Source: Bacillota bacterium (GTDB lineage Bacteria; Bacillota; Clostridia; Lachnospirales; Lachnospiraceae). From it: a stretch of DNA of 64,000 bases. The notes beneath the pieces are model-generated. The model saw only the letters and a program-made list of their open reading frames with translations. It was not told where the DNA came from and did not search any database. The stretch spans positions 1 to 64,000 of the forward strand of contig JAEYSV010000039.1 in assembly GCA_023434365.1 (NCBI GenBank). The letters are read 5' to 3'. Positions 15,922 through 25,200 of the stretch are shown in pieces (the first letter of the stretch is position 1; each line of letters begins with the position of its first letter). The position numbers and the translations under genes are program-made.

Positions 15922-16281
15922 TTAACCAAGAATTTTGGCAATGACTTTAGTGATTTCTTCTGCATCAAAAGGTTTTGTGATAAATTCCTGTGCACCCACC
16001 TTTAGAGCAGACATCATTTTTTCTTTCTGTCCAGCAGCGGTTACCATAATAACCTTTGCTTCTTTATCATATTCCATAATACCTGCTAAAGCTTCAATTC
16101 CATCTTTTACAGGCATTGTAATATCCATCGTTGTGATATCTGGAGTTAATTCTTTATATTTTGCTATTCCGTCATCTCCATCAACAGCTTCGCCAATTAT
16201 CACATGGCCATCTGCCTCTAATAGATTTCGGAGAAATTTTCTAGAGGTTCTAGAATCATCCACTATTAATATATTTGCCAT
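15922..16281 (-). CDS. CheY-like response regulator
   Basis: This 119-residue stand-alone receiver domain has the acidic pair D8-D9, the phospho-acceptor D53 in TTMDITMP, T81 in VTAAG and the conserved K103 in TKPF. It has no output domain, so it acts by protein contact, as CheY does. A GGGAGG site precedes the ATG. It lies 17 nt after a gene encoding a CheX-like domain, which suggests that the neighbour is its phosphatase or signalling partner. No histidine kinase is nearby. Confidence 0.94.
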   Translation of the reverse strand: MANILIVDDSRTSRKFLRNLLEADGHVIIGEAVDGDDGIAKYKELTPDITTMDITMPVKDGIEALAGIMEYDKEAKVIMVTAAGQKEKMMSALKVGAQEFITKPFDAEEITKVIAKILG

Positions 16282-16298
16282 AAGTAATCCTCCCAGTA

Positions 16299-17180
16299 TT
16301 ATTGTTTGATAATTTGGTCAATGGAAACGATAATATCCACTGGCTTGCTGCATAATTTTAAGGACACGACATAAAGTGCATTCGTAGTCAACTTACCGTC
16401 TACTGCATAAGTAGGAGGTAACAAATCCACAACAACATCCTTGTCGCTTAAATAGCGCGCGAAAAGACCATTGATACAGTTGATGAATTCGCAGATAGAA
16501 TCAAAGGAATCAATATCAAGCTCATCAAATTCCTCTTTTGCATAATTATTAGAAATGAGTAAAAGACCATCTTTCGAACCGCTAAATCCAAGGTAAATGG
16601 TATGATCACCAATTACCGTTTGATTAGAGAGATAGTCAAAACCATATTCGTTTACTTTTTTAATGCCTGATAACATAATGTTGTTAGTAACGAAACGAAC
16701 AAGATTACGGATTACTAGTTCAATCAAATCGTTATAAAATGGTTCTTCCATCTGAATCAGAATTGGGAGGATGTTATCTAAGTCATCGGTCTTAAATAAC
16801 TCCATCTGTTCATTACTATAACCATTCTTTGATTGAAAGGAAGAAAGAGAATCAGTAACATCCTCTAATGAAAGATATTCCCTATCAATGATTGCCTGAA
16901 TAAACTTGAAGTAAGTATTTCCTTGAAGTTTTAATAAGCTAGAAACTTGTTCCTCTGTAAGATATCCCTTACTAATCGCGATATCTCCAAAGCGTTTGTC
17001 TACAACGGCCTGTAAGCGATTTACTTCATCCGCTTGTTTTTTTGAAAGCATATTGTTTGCTTCTGCTAACATACCAAGCTTTACCCTTGAAGTCTCAACC
17101 ATTTCAATAATTTCGTTGTATTGGCCTGACGTAAGCTTACCTGTGGAAACTAAATGCTCCCCAAAAATAAATTTAAACAT
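16299..17180 (-). CDS. MshEN-like plus CheX-like domain protein
   Basis: The 293-residue protein has two parts. Residues 1-110 contain repeated segments of the type FGEHLVSTGKLTSGQ, KLGMLAEANNMLSKKQ and FGDIAISKGYLTEEQ. They resemble the N-terminal domain of type II secretion ATPases (MshEN), which in some proteins binds c-di-GMP. Residues about 150-293 resemble the CheX/CheC family of CheY-P phosphatases, with a DSICEFINCINGLFARYLS helix corresponding to the family's E-x-x-N motif. It is cotranscribed with the CheY-like gene. A role as a CheY phosphatase gated by a second signal is an inference; catalytic activity cannot be judged. Confidence 0.75.
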   Translation of the reverse strand: MFKFIFGEHLVSTGKLTSGQYNEIIEMVETSRVKLGMLAEANNMLSKKQADEVNRLQAVVDKRFGDIAISKGYLTEEQVSSLLKLQGNTYFKFIQAIIDREYLSLEDVTDSLSSFQSKNGYSNEQMELFKTDDLDNILPILIQMEEPFYNDLIELVIRNLVRFVTNNIMLSGIKKVNEYGFDYLSNQTVIGDHTIYLGFSGSKDGLLLISNNYAKEEFDELDIDSFDSICEFINCINGLFARYLSDKDVVVDLLPPTYAVDGKLTTNALYVVSLKLCSKPVDIIVSIDQIIKQ

Positions 17181-17427
17181 AGGTCATCTCCCTCCGTATT
17201 TCTACGAACATCTAATATGATATTATGATGTTACCTCTTTAAGTTAATTCTCTTACTATGTATAAACGGCACTTAAAGAATTCATTGCTATATATATCGG
17301 ATGGTTCGTTAAAAAATTGAGAACAAATCTTAAAATAATGTAACTAGTTTGCTCCGATAAATACATTTTACTACATAATTCATCATAATGTAATAGGTAA
17401 TCTTCCCTATTTGAACGGAAGTTGACG

Positions 17428-17456
17428 TTGACATGTTCAAAGAGAATTACTATAAT
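17428..17456 (+). promoter_or_regulatory. Perfect consensus SigA promoter of argS
   Basis: TTGACA (17428-17433) and TATAAT (17451-17456) are separated by 17 nt, with a predicted start about 25 nt before the argS ATG. The remainder of 17181-17427 shows no gene. Confidence 0.9.
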
Positions 17457-17487
17457 GAAACAAGACTAAAGAAAGGTTTGGTGGAGA

Positions 17488-19251
17488 ATGAAACCTATTT
17501 TGGAATTAATCAGTGCAGAAGTAAAATCTGCGTTTAAGGAATGTGGCTTTGATGCTAATTTTGGAGAAGTATCAATCAGCAACAGACCTGATTTATGTCA
17601 GTATCAGTGTAATGGTGCCTTAGCTGCGGCAAAAGAATATAAGAAAGCACCTTTTATGATTGCTGACGATGTGGTAAATAAACTAACTGGGAATGCTATG
17701 TTTCAGGTTGTGACAATGGTACGTCCTGGATTTATCAATATTACATTAAGTCCGTCTTTTTTAGCGGATTATCTTAATGATATGAAGCAAAATGAGGAGT
17801 ATGGAATTGAGAAAACGAAAGCTCCAAAGACAATCGTCATTGATTATGGTGGTCCCAATGTTGCAAAACCGCTTCACGTCGGACACTTAAGACCAGCGAT
17901 TATCGGAGAAAGCATCAAACGAATTAATCGGATTAAGGGACACAATGTAATTGGTGATGTGCATCTTGGTGACTGGGGTTTGCCAATTGGCTTAATTATC
18001 AGTGAGCTTAAGCGCAGAAAGCCTGAACTATGTTATTTTGATGAGCAATATGAAGGAGAGTATCCGGCTGAAGCACCATTTACCATTAGTGAACTGGAAG
18101 AAATCTATCCAGCAGCCAGTGCATATTCCAAAGAAAATAATGAATTTCGTGATGCAGCAAAAGAAGTGACTCGTTTGGTGCAGGAAGGTCATAAGGCCTA
18201 CCGTGCACTGTGGAAACATATCTTAGAGGTATCTGTAACTGATCTAAAGAAGAATTATGAGAAGTTAAATGTTCACTTTGACCTATGGAAAGGGGAAAGT
18301 GATGCAGATGCTTATATTCCAGAAGTAGTTGCTCAGTTAAAAGAAAAAGGGTTGGCTACTGTGTCCGAAGGTGCTTTAGTTGTTGACGTCAAAGAAGAGA
18401 CAGATACAAAGGAAGTCCCACCTTGTCTGATTCTCAAATCAGATGGCTCTGCGTTATATGCGACGACAGATATTGCGACTATTTACGAACGCGAAAAACT
18501 GTTTCAGCCAGATGAAATCAAATATATCGTAGACAAACGTCAGGATCTTCACTTTTTACAAGTATTTCGTACTTGCAGACTTGCAAGATTCATTAAAGAC
18601 GAAGCCCAATTGACCTTTTTAGGCTTTGGAACGATGAATGGAAAAGATGGCAAACCATTTAAAACAAGAGATGGTGGTGTCATGCGTCTAGAAAACCTAA
18701 TTGGTTCCATCAATGAAGAAGTATATAAAAAGATTATGGAAAACCGCGAGATGAGCGAAGAGGAAGCGAAAAATATCAGTCAAATCGTTGGCCTTGCAGC
18801 ACTCAAGTATGGCGACTTATCCAATCAGGCAACCAAAGATTATATCTTTGATATTGAGCGTTTTGCTTCGTTTGAAGGCAACACTGGTCCATACATTCTA
18901 TATACCATTGTTAGAATCAAATCCATTCTTGCAAAATGTGCAGAGCAAAACTTAACGGCAAGTCAGGCGTTGCTGCCACCAAAAAGCGATTCAGAGCTTG
19001 ACCTTATGCTTGAATTGACCAAGTTTAATGCGATGATTGATACGGCCTGTGAAGAAGATGCACCTCATAAGGTATGTCAGTTCATCTATGATATTTCGAA
19101 TGCATTCAATCGTTTCTATCATGATAATAAAATTCTTACAAATGAGGACAAAGAACGTCAGGCATCTTATATCGCATTAATCACGTTGGTAAAAGAGATT
19201 TTAAGTTTATGCATCGATTTACTTGGGTTGACCGCTCCTGACAGAATGTAA
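17488..19251 (+). CDS. argS: Arginyl-tRNA synthetase
   Basis: This class I synthetase charges tRNA-Arg. In the 587-residue protein an N-terminal additional domain (residues 1-110) recognises the tRNA elbow. The HIGH-type motif KPLHVGHLRPA lies near residues 127-137. The active-site segment VDKRQDLHFLQVF is present, and instead of a canonical KMSKS the protein has GTMNGKDGKPFKTRDGG, as in many ArgRS. The C-terminal DALR anticodon-binding domain ends in the typical LLGLTAPDRM. The promoter is close, so the leader is very short and shows no T-box. Confidence 0.97.
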   Translation: MKPILELISAEVKSAFKECGFDANFGEVSISNRPDLCQYQCNGALAAAKEYKKAPFMIADDVVNKLTGNAMFQVVTMVRPGFINITLSPSFLADYLNDMKQNEEYGIEKTKAPKTIVIDYGGPNVAKPLHVGHLRPAIIGESIKRINRIKGHNVIGDVHLGDWGLPIGLIISELKRRKPELCYFDEQYEGEYPAEAPFTISELEEIYPAASAYSKENNEFRDAAKEVTRLVQEGHKAYRALWKHILEVSVTDLKKNYEKLNVHFDLWKGESDADAYIPEVVAQLKEKGLATVSEGALVVDVKEETDTKEVPPCLILKSDGSALYATTDIATIYEREKLFQPDEIKYIVDKRQDLHFLQVFRTCRLARFIKDEAQLTFLGFGTMNGKDGKPFKTRDGGVMRLENLIGSINEEVYKKIMENREMSEEEAKNISQIVGLAALKYGDLSNQATKDYIFDIERFASFEGNTGPYILYTIVRIKSILAKCAEQNLTASQALLPPKSDSELDLMLELTKFNAMIDTACEEDAPHKVCQFIYDISNAFNRFYHDNKILTNEDKERQASYIALITLVKEILSLCIDLLGLTAPDRM

Positions 19252-19314
19252 GAATTATACAGTTATATTGCATATTTATTAATTTGAGAACTAATTGATT
19301 ACGAAGTACAAAAT

Positions 19315-19353
19315 AATATAAGGCGATGGAGCCAGGCTCCATCGCCTTATATT
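19315..19353. terminator. Perfect 19-bp inverted repeat, bidirectional terminator-like
   Basis: AATATAAGGCGATGGAGCC (19315-19333) is fully complementary to 19335-19353 around one central A. A short T-rich run (ATTTTGCTTTAGG) follows. It lies about 65 nt after argS, and most likely ends that transcript. Confidence 0.75.
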
Positions 19354-19405
19354 ATTTTGCTTTAGGAGTTAAAATATTATTTTTTTAAATATCTGAAAAA
19401 ATGTG

Positions 19406-19434
19406 TTGCACTCCTTGCATTTTTTTGCTTTAAT
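19406..19434 (+). promoter_or_regulatory. Candidate promoter of the second amino-acid transporter operon
   Basis: TTGCAC (19406-19411) and TTTAAT (19429-19434) are separated by 17 nt, about 85 nt before the SBP start. Confidence 0.5.
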
Positions 19435-19520
19435 AGAAAATGAAGTATGCATATTTATAAGTGCAAACAGAATAAAATACACTAAAAGTAAATTTATAAC
19501 AGTTTTAAAGGAGGAGAAAT

Positions 19521-20417
19521 ATGAAAATGAAGAAATTAATCGTTATGTTACTTACCCTGGCTATGGTATTCTCGTTAGCAGCCTGCGGAAACAAGAATGA
19601 TAATACAGGGGCATCCGTAGAAAGCAAAGAAGCTACATCCGAATCACCAGCTGCATCTAAGGCAGCAGATGCTTCCAAGGCACCAGAGGAATCAGATAAG
19701 CTTACTTTAGAAGAAGGAAAATTAAAAGTTGGTATGGAGATTGGTTATCCACCGTTTGAATATTTTGATACAGATGGTTCTACACCAATTGGATTTGATG
19801 TTCAGTTAGGAAAAGCACTTGCAGATAAACTTGGATTAGAAGTAGATTATGTAGATACTGCATGGGATGGAATCTTCGCTGGACTTAATACTGATAAGTA
19901 TGACGTTATCATTTCTGCAGTTACGATTACACCAGAAAGATTAGAAGAGTTTAACTTTACCAAACCTTACATAGGGAATGCTCAGGCACTTGTATTATTA
20001 AAAGACACAGAGATTACAGCAAAAAGTCTAGAGGAATGTGCTGGATTAAAAGTAGGATATCAGGCAGAAACTACTACCGATTACTATATGACCAAGTTAA
20101 AAGAGGAAGGCCTTGATATTAAAGAAAAAGAATATGAAAAAGTAATCAATGTATTTGATGACTTGGATCTTGGTAGAATTGATGCAATAGTATGTGATAG
20201 CGTGGTTGCACTTGATTACGTGAACGCAGAGAACAGCAAGTTCCAAATCGTATGGCAGGGAACTGCAGATGAAACCTTTGGTGTATGCATTAAAAAGGGA
20301 AATGATGCATTAACCGCAAAACTAGACGCTGCACTTGCAGAAATAAAAGCAGAAGGCAAATTAACTGAGATATCAATGGATATCTTTAAAATGGATTTAA
20401 CAAAGGATGTTAAGTAA
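19521..20417 (+). CDS. Polar amino-acid ABC transporter, substrate-binding lipoprotein
   Basis: The 298-residue receptor has a lipoprotein signal ending in LAAC, with the lipidated Cys at residue 22. A Ser/Ala/Glu-rich linker follows to about residue 60. The SBP_bac_3 domain begins at KLKVGMEIGYPPFEYFD and contains GFDVQLGKALADKLGL and VIISAVTITPERLE. The ligand-binding Arg/Asp pattern is consistent with a polar amino acid. An AAAGGAGG site precedes the ATG. It is the first gene of the second SBP-permease-ATPase operon of the window and is paralogous to 3169-3951. Confidence 0.94.
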   Translation: MKMKKLIVMLLTLAMVFSLAACGNKNDNTGASVESKEATSESPAASKAADASKAPEESDKLTLEEGKLKVGMEIGYPPFEYFDTDGSTPIGFDVQLGKALADKLGLEVDYVDTAWDGIFAGLNTDKYDVIISAVTITPERLEEFNFTKPYIGNAQALVLLKDTEITAKSLEECAGLKVGYQAETTTDYYMTKLKEEGLDIKEKEYEKVINVFDDLDLGRIDAIVCDSVVALDYVNAENSKFQIVWQGTADETFGVCIKKGNDALTAKLDAALAEIKAEGKLTEISMDIFKMDLTKDVK

Positions 20418-20493
20418 GAAAGTGATGTAACAAAACAACAGCGCTACCGGATAACAGGAGGCCCAAACGACGAAAGGCGAAGGGGAATAGACT

Positions 20494-21165
20494 ATGGATA
20501 ATATACAAGAACTTATGAATAAAATAATCGGCTGGTTACCAGCATTACTAGAAGGGGCCAAAGTAACGGTAACCTTAACGGTTCTCTCTGTTATGGCTGG
20601 TCTGGTAATCAGTCTCTTCCTGGCACTCGGGAAGATGTCTAAGAAAAGAATATTAAGATGGCCTTGTAGTGCATATATCTTTTTCTTTCGTGGCACACCA
20701 TTATTGATGCAGTTATATTTTATCTATTATGCATTACCAAAAATGGTTCCGCTGTTCAATATTAAGAGTGCCGCTGTTGCAGCGTTTATCGGATTTGCAT
20801 TAAATATTGGTGCTTATCTTGCTGAAGTCATAAGAGCAGCGATTCAATCAATTGATAAAGGCCAGTTTGAAGCAGCTAGAGCATTAGGAATGAGTTATGG
20901 TCAGACAATGAAGTTAATCATTTTGCCACAATCCATCAGACGATTGATTCCACCAGTCGGGAATGAATTTATTATGGTATTAAAAGACGTTTCCCTCGTA
21001 TCTGTTATTTCGATGGCAGACACCGTAAAAGTCACCAGAGGAATCGCATCCCAGGCGGGTAATGAATTAGTGTACATCCCTGCTATGATTATTTACCTTA
21101 TAATAACAGCAATCTTCCAGTTTGTATTTAATAAAGTGGAAAAGAAGTATTCAGTATACGAATAG
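20494..21165 (+). CDS. Polar amino-acid ABC transporter, permease
   Basis: The 223-residue membrane protein is of the HisM/GlnP type. It contains the FRGTPLLMQLYFIYYALP segment and the EAA loop EAARALGMSYGQTMKLIILP, followed by PPVGNEFIMVLKDVSLVSVI. It lies between its receptor and ATPase genes. The 76-nt gap to the receptor shows no strong hairpin, unlike the first transporter operon. Confidence 0.94.
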   Translation: MDNIQELMNKIIGWLPALLEGAKVTVTLTVLSVMAGLVISLFLALGKMSKKRILRWPCSAYIFFFRGTPLLMQLYFIYYALPKMVPLFNIKSAAVAAFIGFALNIGAYLAEVIRAAIQSIDKGQFEAARALGMSYGQTMKLIILPQSIRRLIPPVGNEFIMVLKDVSLVSVISMADTVKVTRGIASQAGNELVYIPAMIIYLIITAIFQFVFNKVEKKYSVYE

Positions 21166-21177
21166 GAGGACGTACAT

Positions 21178-21936
21178 ATGGCAATGATCGAAACGAAAAA
21201 TCTATGCAAAAGCTTTGGAGACTTAGAAGTTATCCGAAACATTAACTTAAAAGTAGAGCAGGGAGAAGTAATCTGTATTATTGGCCCTTCCGGTGCCGGT
21301 AAGTCAACCTATCTGCGTGCGCTGAACAAATTAGAAAAAATCACATCCGGTGAAATCTATATTGAAGATAAGTTATTTGAACATCGTGAAAACGGGGTAA
21401 ATATCAGCAAAATTCCAACTGCAGTCCAGCACGAGATGCTACTGGAAGTGGGGATGGTATTCCAACGTTTTAACCTGTTTCCTCATAAAACGGTTCTAGA
21501 AAATGTTATGGTAGCGCCGATTAATGTAAGAAAACGTACCAAAGAAGAGGCGGAAAAGATTGCAAGAGATCTAATAATGAAGGTTGGATTAGAAGATAAA
21601 ATCGATGCTTACCCAGCCAGACTATCCGGTGGACAGCAACAGCGTGTAGCCATTGCAAGAGCGTTAGCAATGGAGCCGAAAATCATGTTATTTGATGAGC
21701 CGACCTCAGCACTTGATCCAGAGTTAGTTGGCGATGTATTAAATGTAATGAAGGATCTGGCAGCCCAGGGTATGACAATGCTTGTTGTAACCCATGAAAT
21801 GGGGTTTGCCAAAGAGGTTGCTGACCGTGTAATCTTTATGGCGGACAGTGAGATCTTAGAAGAAGGAAAACCAGAAGATATCTTTACCAATCCGAAGCAT
21901 GAAAAGACAAAGAGCTTTTTGAAGAGTGTGTTGTAG
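21178..21936 (+). CDS. Polar amino-acid ABC transporter, ATP-binding protein
   Basis: The 252-residue ATPase has Walker A GPSGAGKST, a Q-loop in GMVFQRFNLFPHK, the signature LSGGQQQR, Walker B LFDEPTSALDPE and an H-loop in VVTHEMGFA. It has an insertion of about ten residues before the Q-loop relative to the paralogue at 4800-5522. A TAGGAGG site lies 7 nt before the ATG. It completes the importer operon that begins at 19521. Confidence 0.95.
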   Translation: MAMIETKNLCKSFGDLEVIRNINLKVEQGEVICIIGPSGAGKSTYLRALNKLEKITSGEIYIEDKLFEHRENGVNISKIPTAVQHEMLLEVGMVFQRFNLFPHKTVLENVMVAPINVRKRTKEEAEKIARDLIMKVGLEDKIDAYPARLSGGQQQRVAIARALAMEPKIMLFDEPTSALDPELVGDVLNVMKDLAAQGMTMLVVTHEMGFAKEVADRVIFMADSEILEEGKPEDIFTNPKHEKTKSFLKSVL

Positions 21937-21973
21937 GGATGGTATAGAGTAGATAAGATAGTGTGAAATATAA

Positions 21974-22009
21974 GAGAAGTTATCTAGTTAATAGGTAGCT
22001 TCTTTTTTT
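21974..22009 (+). terminator. Intrinsic terminator of the transporter operon
   Basis: AGAAGTTATCT pairs with AGGTAGCTTCT (with G-U pairs) and is followed by seven T (22003-22009). Confidence 0.8.
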
Positions 22010-22118
22010 GTGTGAAGTTATCGTTATTTGTAACATTGTTGTCACTGAGATAAGTCATAAGGTTATTGAAACAAACTACCATCTAATCTCGTATGACATT
22101 TAGTTGCCTACTTTATGT

Positions 22119-22164
22119 CACAAAAATGACATATTGACATTTTGTGGGGGGGGTATGCTAATAT
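22119..22164 (+). promoter_or_regulatory. RHS promoter with G8 tract in its spacer and an overlapping dyad
   Basis: TTGACA (22134-22139) is followed, after 19 nt, by an extended -10 element TGcTAATAT (22156-22164). The spacer contains an uninterrupted run of eight G (22146-22153), which is striking in this AT-rich DNA. CACAAAAATG (22119-22128) and CATTTTGTG (22138-22146) form an imperfect inverted repeat over the -35 region and may be an operator. A change of one or two G would bring the spacer to 18 or 17 nt. Confidence 0.65.
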
Positions 22165-22169
22165 TTCCT

Positions 22170-22203
22170 TAATTGATAAAAAGTGACAACGTTTTATCAA
22201 TTA
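22170..22203 (+). other. 12-bp perfect stem-loop in the RHS leader
   Basis: TAATTGATAAAA (22170-22181) is perfectly complementary to 22192-22203, with a 10-nt loop. It lies just after the predicted transcription start and about 27 nt before the start codon. It could be an operator dyad or a 5' mRNA stabilising hairpin. Confidence 0.6.
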
Positions 22204-22230
22204 TTCTAATATTTATGGGAGGTATGATGC

Positions 22231-25200
22231 ATGAAAAAAAGGGTAATTATGAGAGTACTAGCTGTTCTGATGGTAATCAGTTTATGTGTTCCATCAGTGA
22301 CAAGCCATGCTGTGGCAAGTGACTTCAAAAATGTGTTTTTTGGGGAAAAGAAACAGGAAGGAAATGAAGTACAGCATAAGAAGGTAAAGAAAGGTAAAAA
22401 AGAAAGAGTATATAATAAGACAAAGAATTCTACAACATTTTTAAATGAAGACGGATCAAAAGAATTAGTTATGTATGGTTCTGATGTCCGTTTTGAGAAC
22501 GAAGAGGGTTTATTAACAGACTATGATCCGAGTTTAGTGGAGATCACGACAAAAGATATCAAGACTAATAAGAAACTAAAGAAATATAAATATCAAAATA
22601 ATCAAGGAGATAAAAAACATTATCTACCAGAAAGTTTAACGGAAGAAACACCAATTTTAATGCAGAATGACTCCTATGAAATTATGTTTCGTCCAGTGTT
22701 TGCAGGAGATGATCTAGAGGCAGCTGCATTAGAAGATGATGCATCTATAATACAAGCTAAAAATTTGAATGTTAGTCGCATTGAGGACAATGATAATCAA
22801 ATTGAGCAAATACTAGAAGATGTAAATCTTGATGTAATTCCCGAGGCTACTGACCTAGAAAAAGCTGATTTATCGGATGAAAATGTAATAGATATATATG
22901 AAGATAATCAAGAACTGCCTACAAAAATCACCTATACAACTGATGATGAAGCGATGCAGTTAGAGTATATTTCACAGGATAATGGTATCAAAGAGAATAT
23001 TATATTACATGAGAAACCAGAATCGAATGTATTTTTATTCGAACTATCATTAAAGGATATGTTTCCACGCAACAATATAGTAGATGGTGGAATCACCTTT
23101 TATGATAATAAAACTGAGGACATTGTGGGTGGCATAGCTGCTCCATTTATGAATGATGCTTCTGGAAAGGCATATAGTGAGGATGTTACTTATACAATTG
23201 GTAAAAAGTCAGAGGAAGACGATACATATATTCTTGCCGTAACAGTAGATCAGGCATATCTTGATAGCGAAGAGAGAGTATACCCTGTCACAATTGATCC
23301 TACTGCAACGTGGTATGGTAGCGAGGAAATACATGACGTTTATGTAATTAACCGAAGTCCATATCTTGATACTAATTTTTATTCGACAGGCACGGTAACC
23401 AGCTCCGTGGGAGAGGGAGCGCAGGGAGTATTTCGCACTTACTTTAGATTTGAGGATTTTACTAAGACAATTGATAATTACTATATTAGTAGTGCGAAAT
23501 TAACCTTATATGAAACAGGAACAGCTGGTTCTGGTGGAACCATCCAAGCGCATCGTGTCACAGAAGATTGGTCAAAAGCGTCAATTACCTGGAACAACCG
23601 GCCTTCTTATGCCTCGAGCATATATGATTCATTTCAGAGCACAGGAGTAAAAGGTACTAGAACGTTGGATTTGACTGAGCATGCCAGACAAATTGCCAAT
23701 GGTACTTATAAAAGCTATGGAATTATGTTAAGAGATGCAGATGAAAGTAGTACCGGAGTATATTCTAAGTTTTATAGTTCGCGTTGCACTACAGAATCTT
23801 ATCGACCAAAACTAACTATAGTATATTATGATGGACCATCGACTGCATCTAGTGTTACTGTAAATGATTCTGTAGTTAAGCCAGGGCTAACAACGACAGT
23901 ATCATGGGAAGGTATTACTTCTCAAGCACTAGACAGAGTGGAATATCGTGTAGCATATTATGATTGCGCAGCTGGCCAGGCAAGAGACACTTGGATTAAT
24001 TATTCTTCTGAAACCAAAATAGGTACAACTTCTTCTGGAAGTTATCGAGTACCGGGCAGCGCAAGTTGGCCAACAGGCTGCTATCGTCTCTATGTACGTG
24101 GTGTGGATAAGGGGGGTATTAAAGGTACTGGATTAGGAGTAAATGTTCATATCGATGGGACTGTACCTACGCTATCCAGTGCCAAAATCACTTTGCCTAC
24201 AACTACAACATCTTCCACAAAATATTCAAATGTAGTGCCAACTATCCAATGGAGTGCATCAGATGAACATTTTCAACAAATTGAGTATAGTATCAATAAA
24301 ATCAATTATGGAGCTTTTCAAGGCCCAGATGCTTCTAAACCGGAAACAGCTGTACTTAAGTCGAAAACTGGGAGTTACACTCTGCCGAGTTCTTATTTTA
24401 CAGCAGCAGGTGCTTATGTAATTAAAATAAGAGCAAGGGATAAGGCAGATAATTATAGCTCCGTTATCACGCTGCCAACTTACTATTATGACAAGACTGC
24501 ACCTGTAATCACAAATACTAAAATTACAACACCATCATCCAGTACAACACCATCAACGGATGCAACACCTTCGTTCACTTATACAACTAATGATATAAGT
24601 CTTAGTAAGGTCGAATATAGCATCAATGATGGGGGTTTTACAGCTGTTACAACCTCAACACCAGGGACTTTTACCCTACCAGCAGGAAAATTAGTAACCA
24701 GTGGCACTTACAGTTTTAAATTCCGTGCAGTGGATACTGCTGGTAATTGTAGTACAGTCACTTCTCCAATTTATTATTATTATGAAAACCCGAATCAAAC
24801 AGCGGAAAATTATGCTCCAATTTTGTCAGTTCAAGGAATATATGGATATAAGAATCATATTTCATGGACACGAAAAACATCAGCAGCACTTCCGTCAAAT
24901 GTAAATTATGAGGTGCATCGTAGTACTACTGCAGGGTTTACTCCTTCCCCAGCCACCTTAGTTGCTTCTGGATTAAGAAGTGATTATTGGGTAGATCCGA
25001 ATGTTAATGATACCGCTACAGTTTATTATAAAGTAAGATCTGTAATAATAGAAAATGGAAAACCTATTTGTTTCAGCGGCTTCGTAGGTGCAAGTTATCT
25101 GAATAATAATAAAGAGAACGTTACTAAGCGCATTGGCTTTAAGGAGCATCTCGGATACCTGCCTGTTGGTACTCCTAATGGTTCAGGAAGTATTGAAAAA

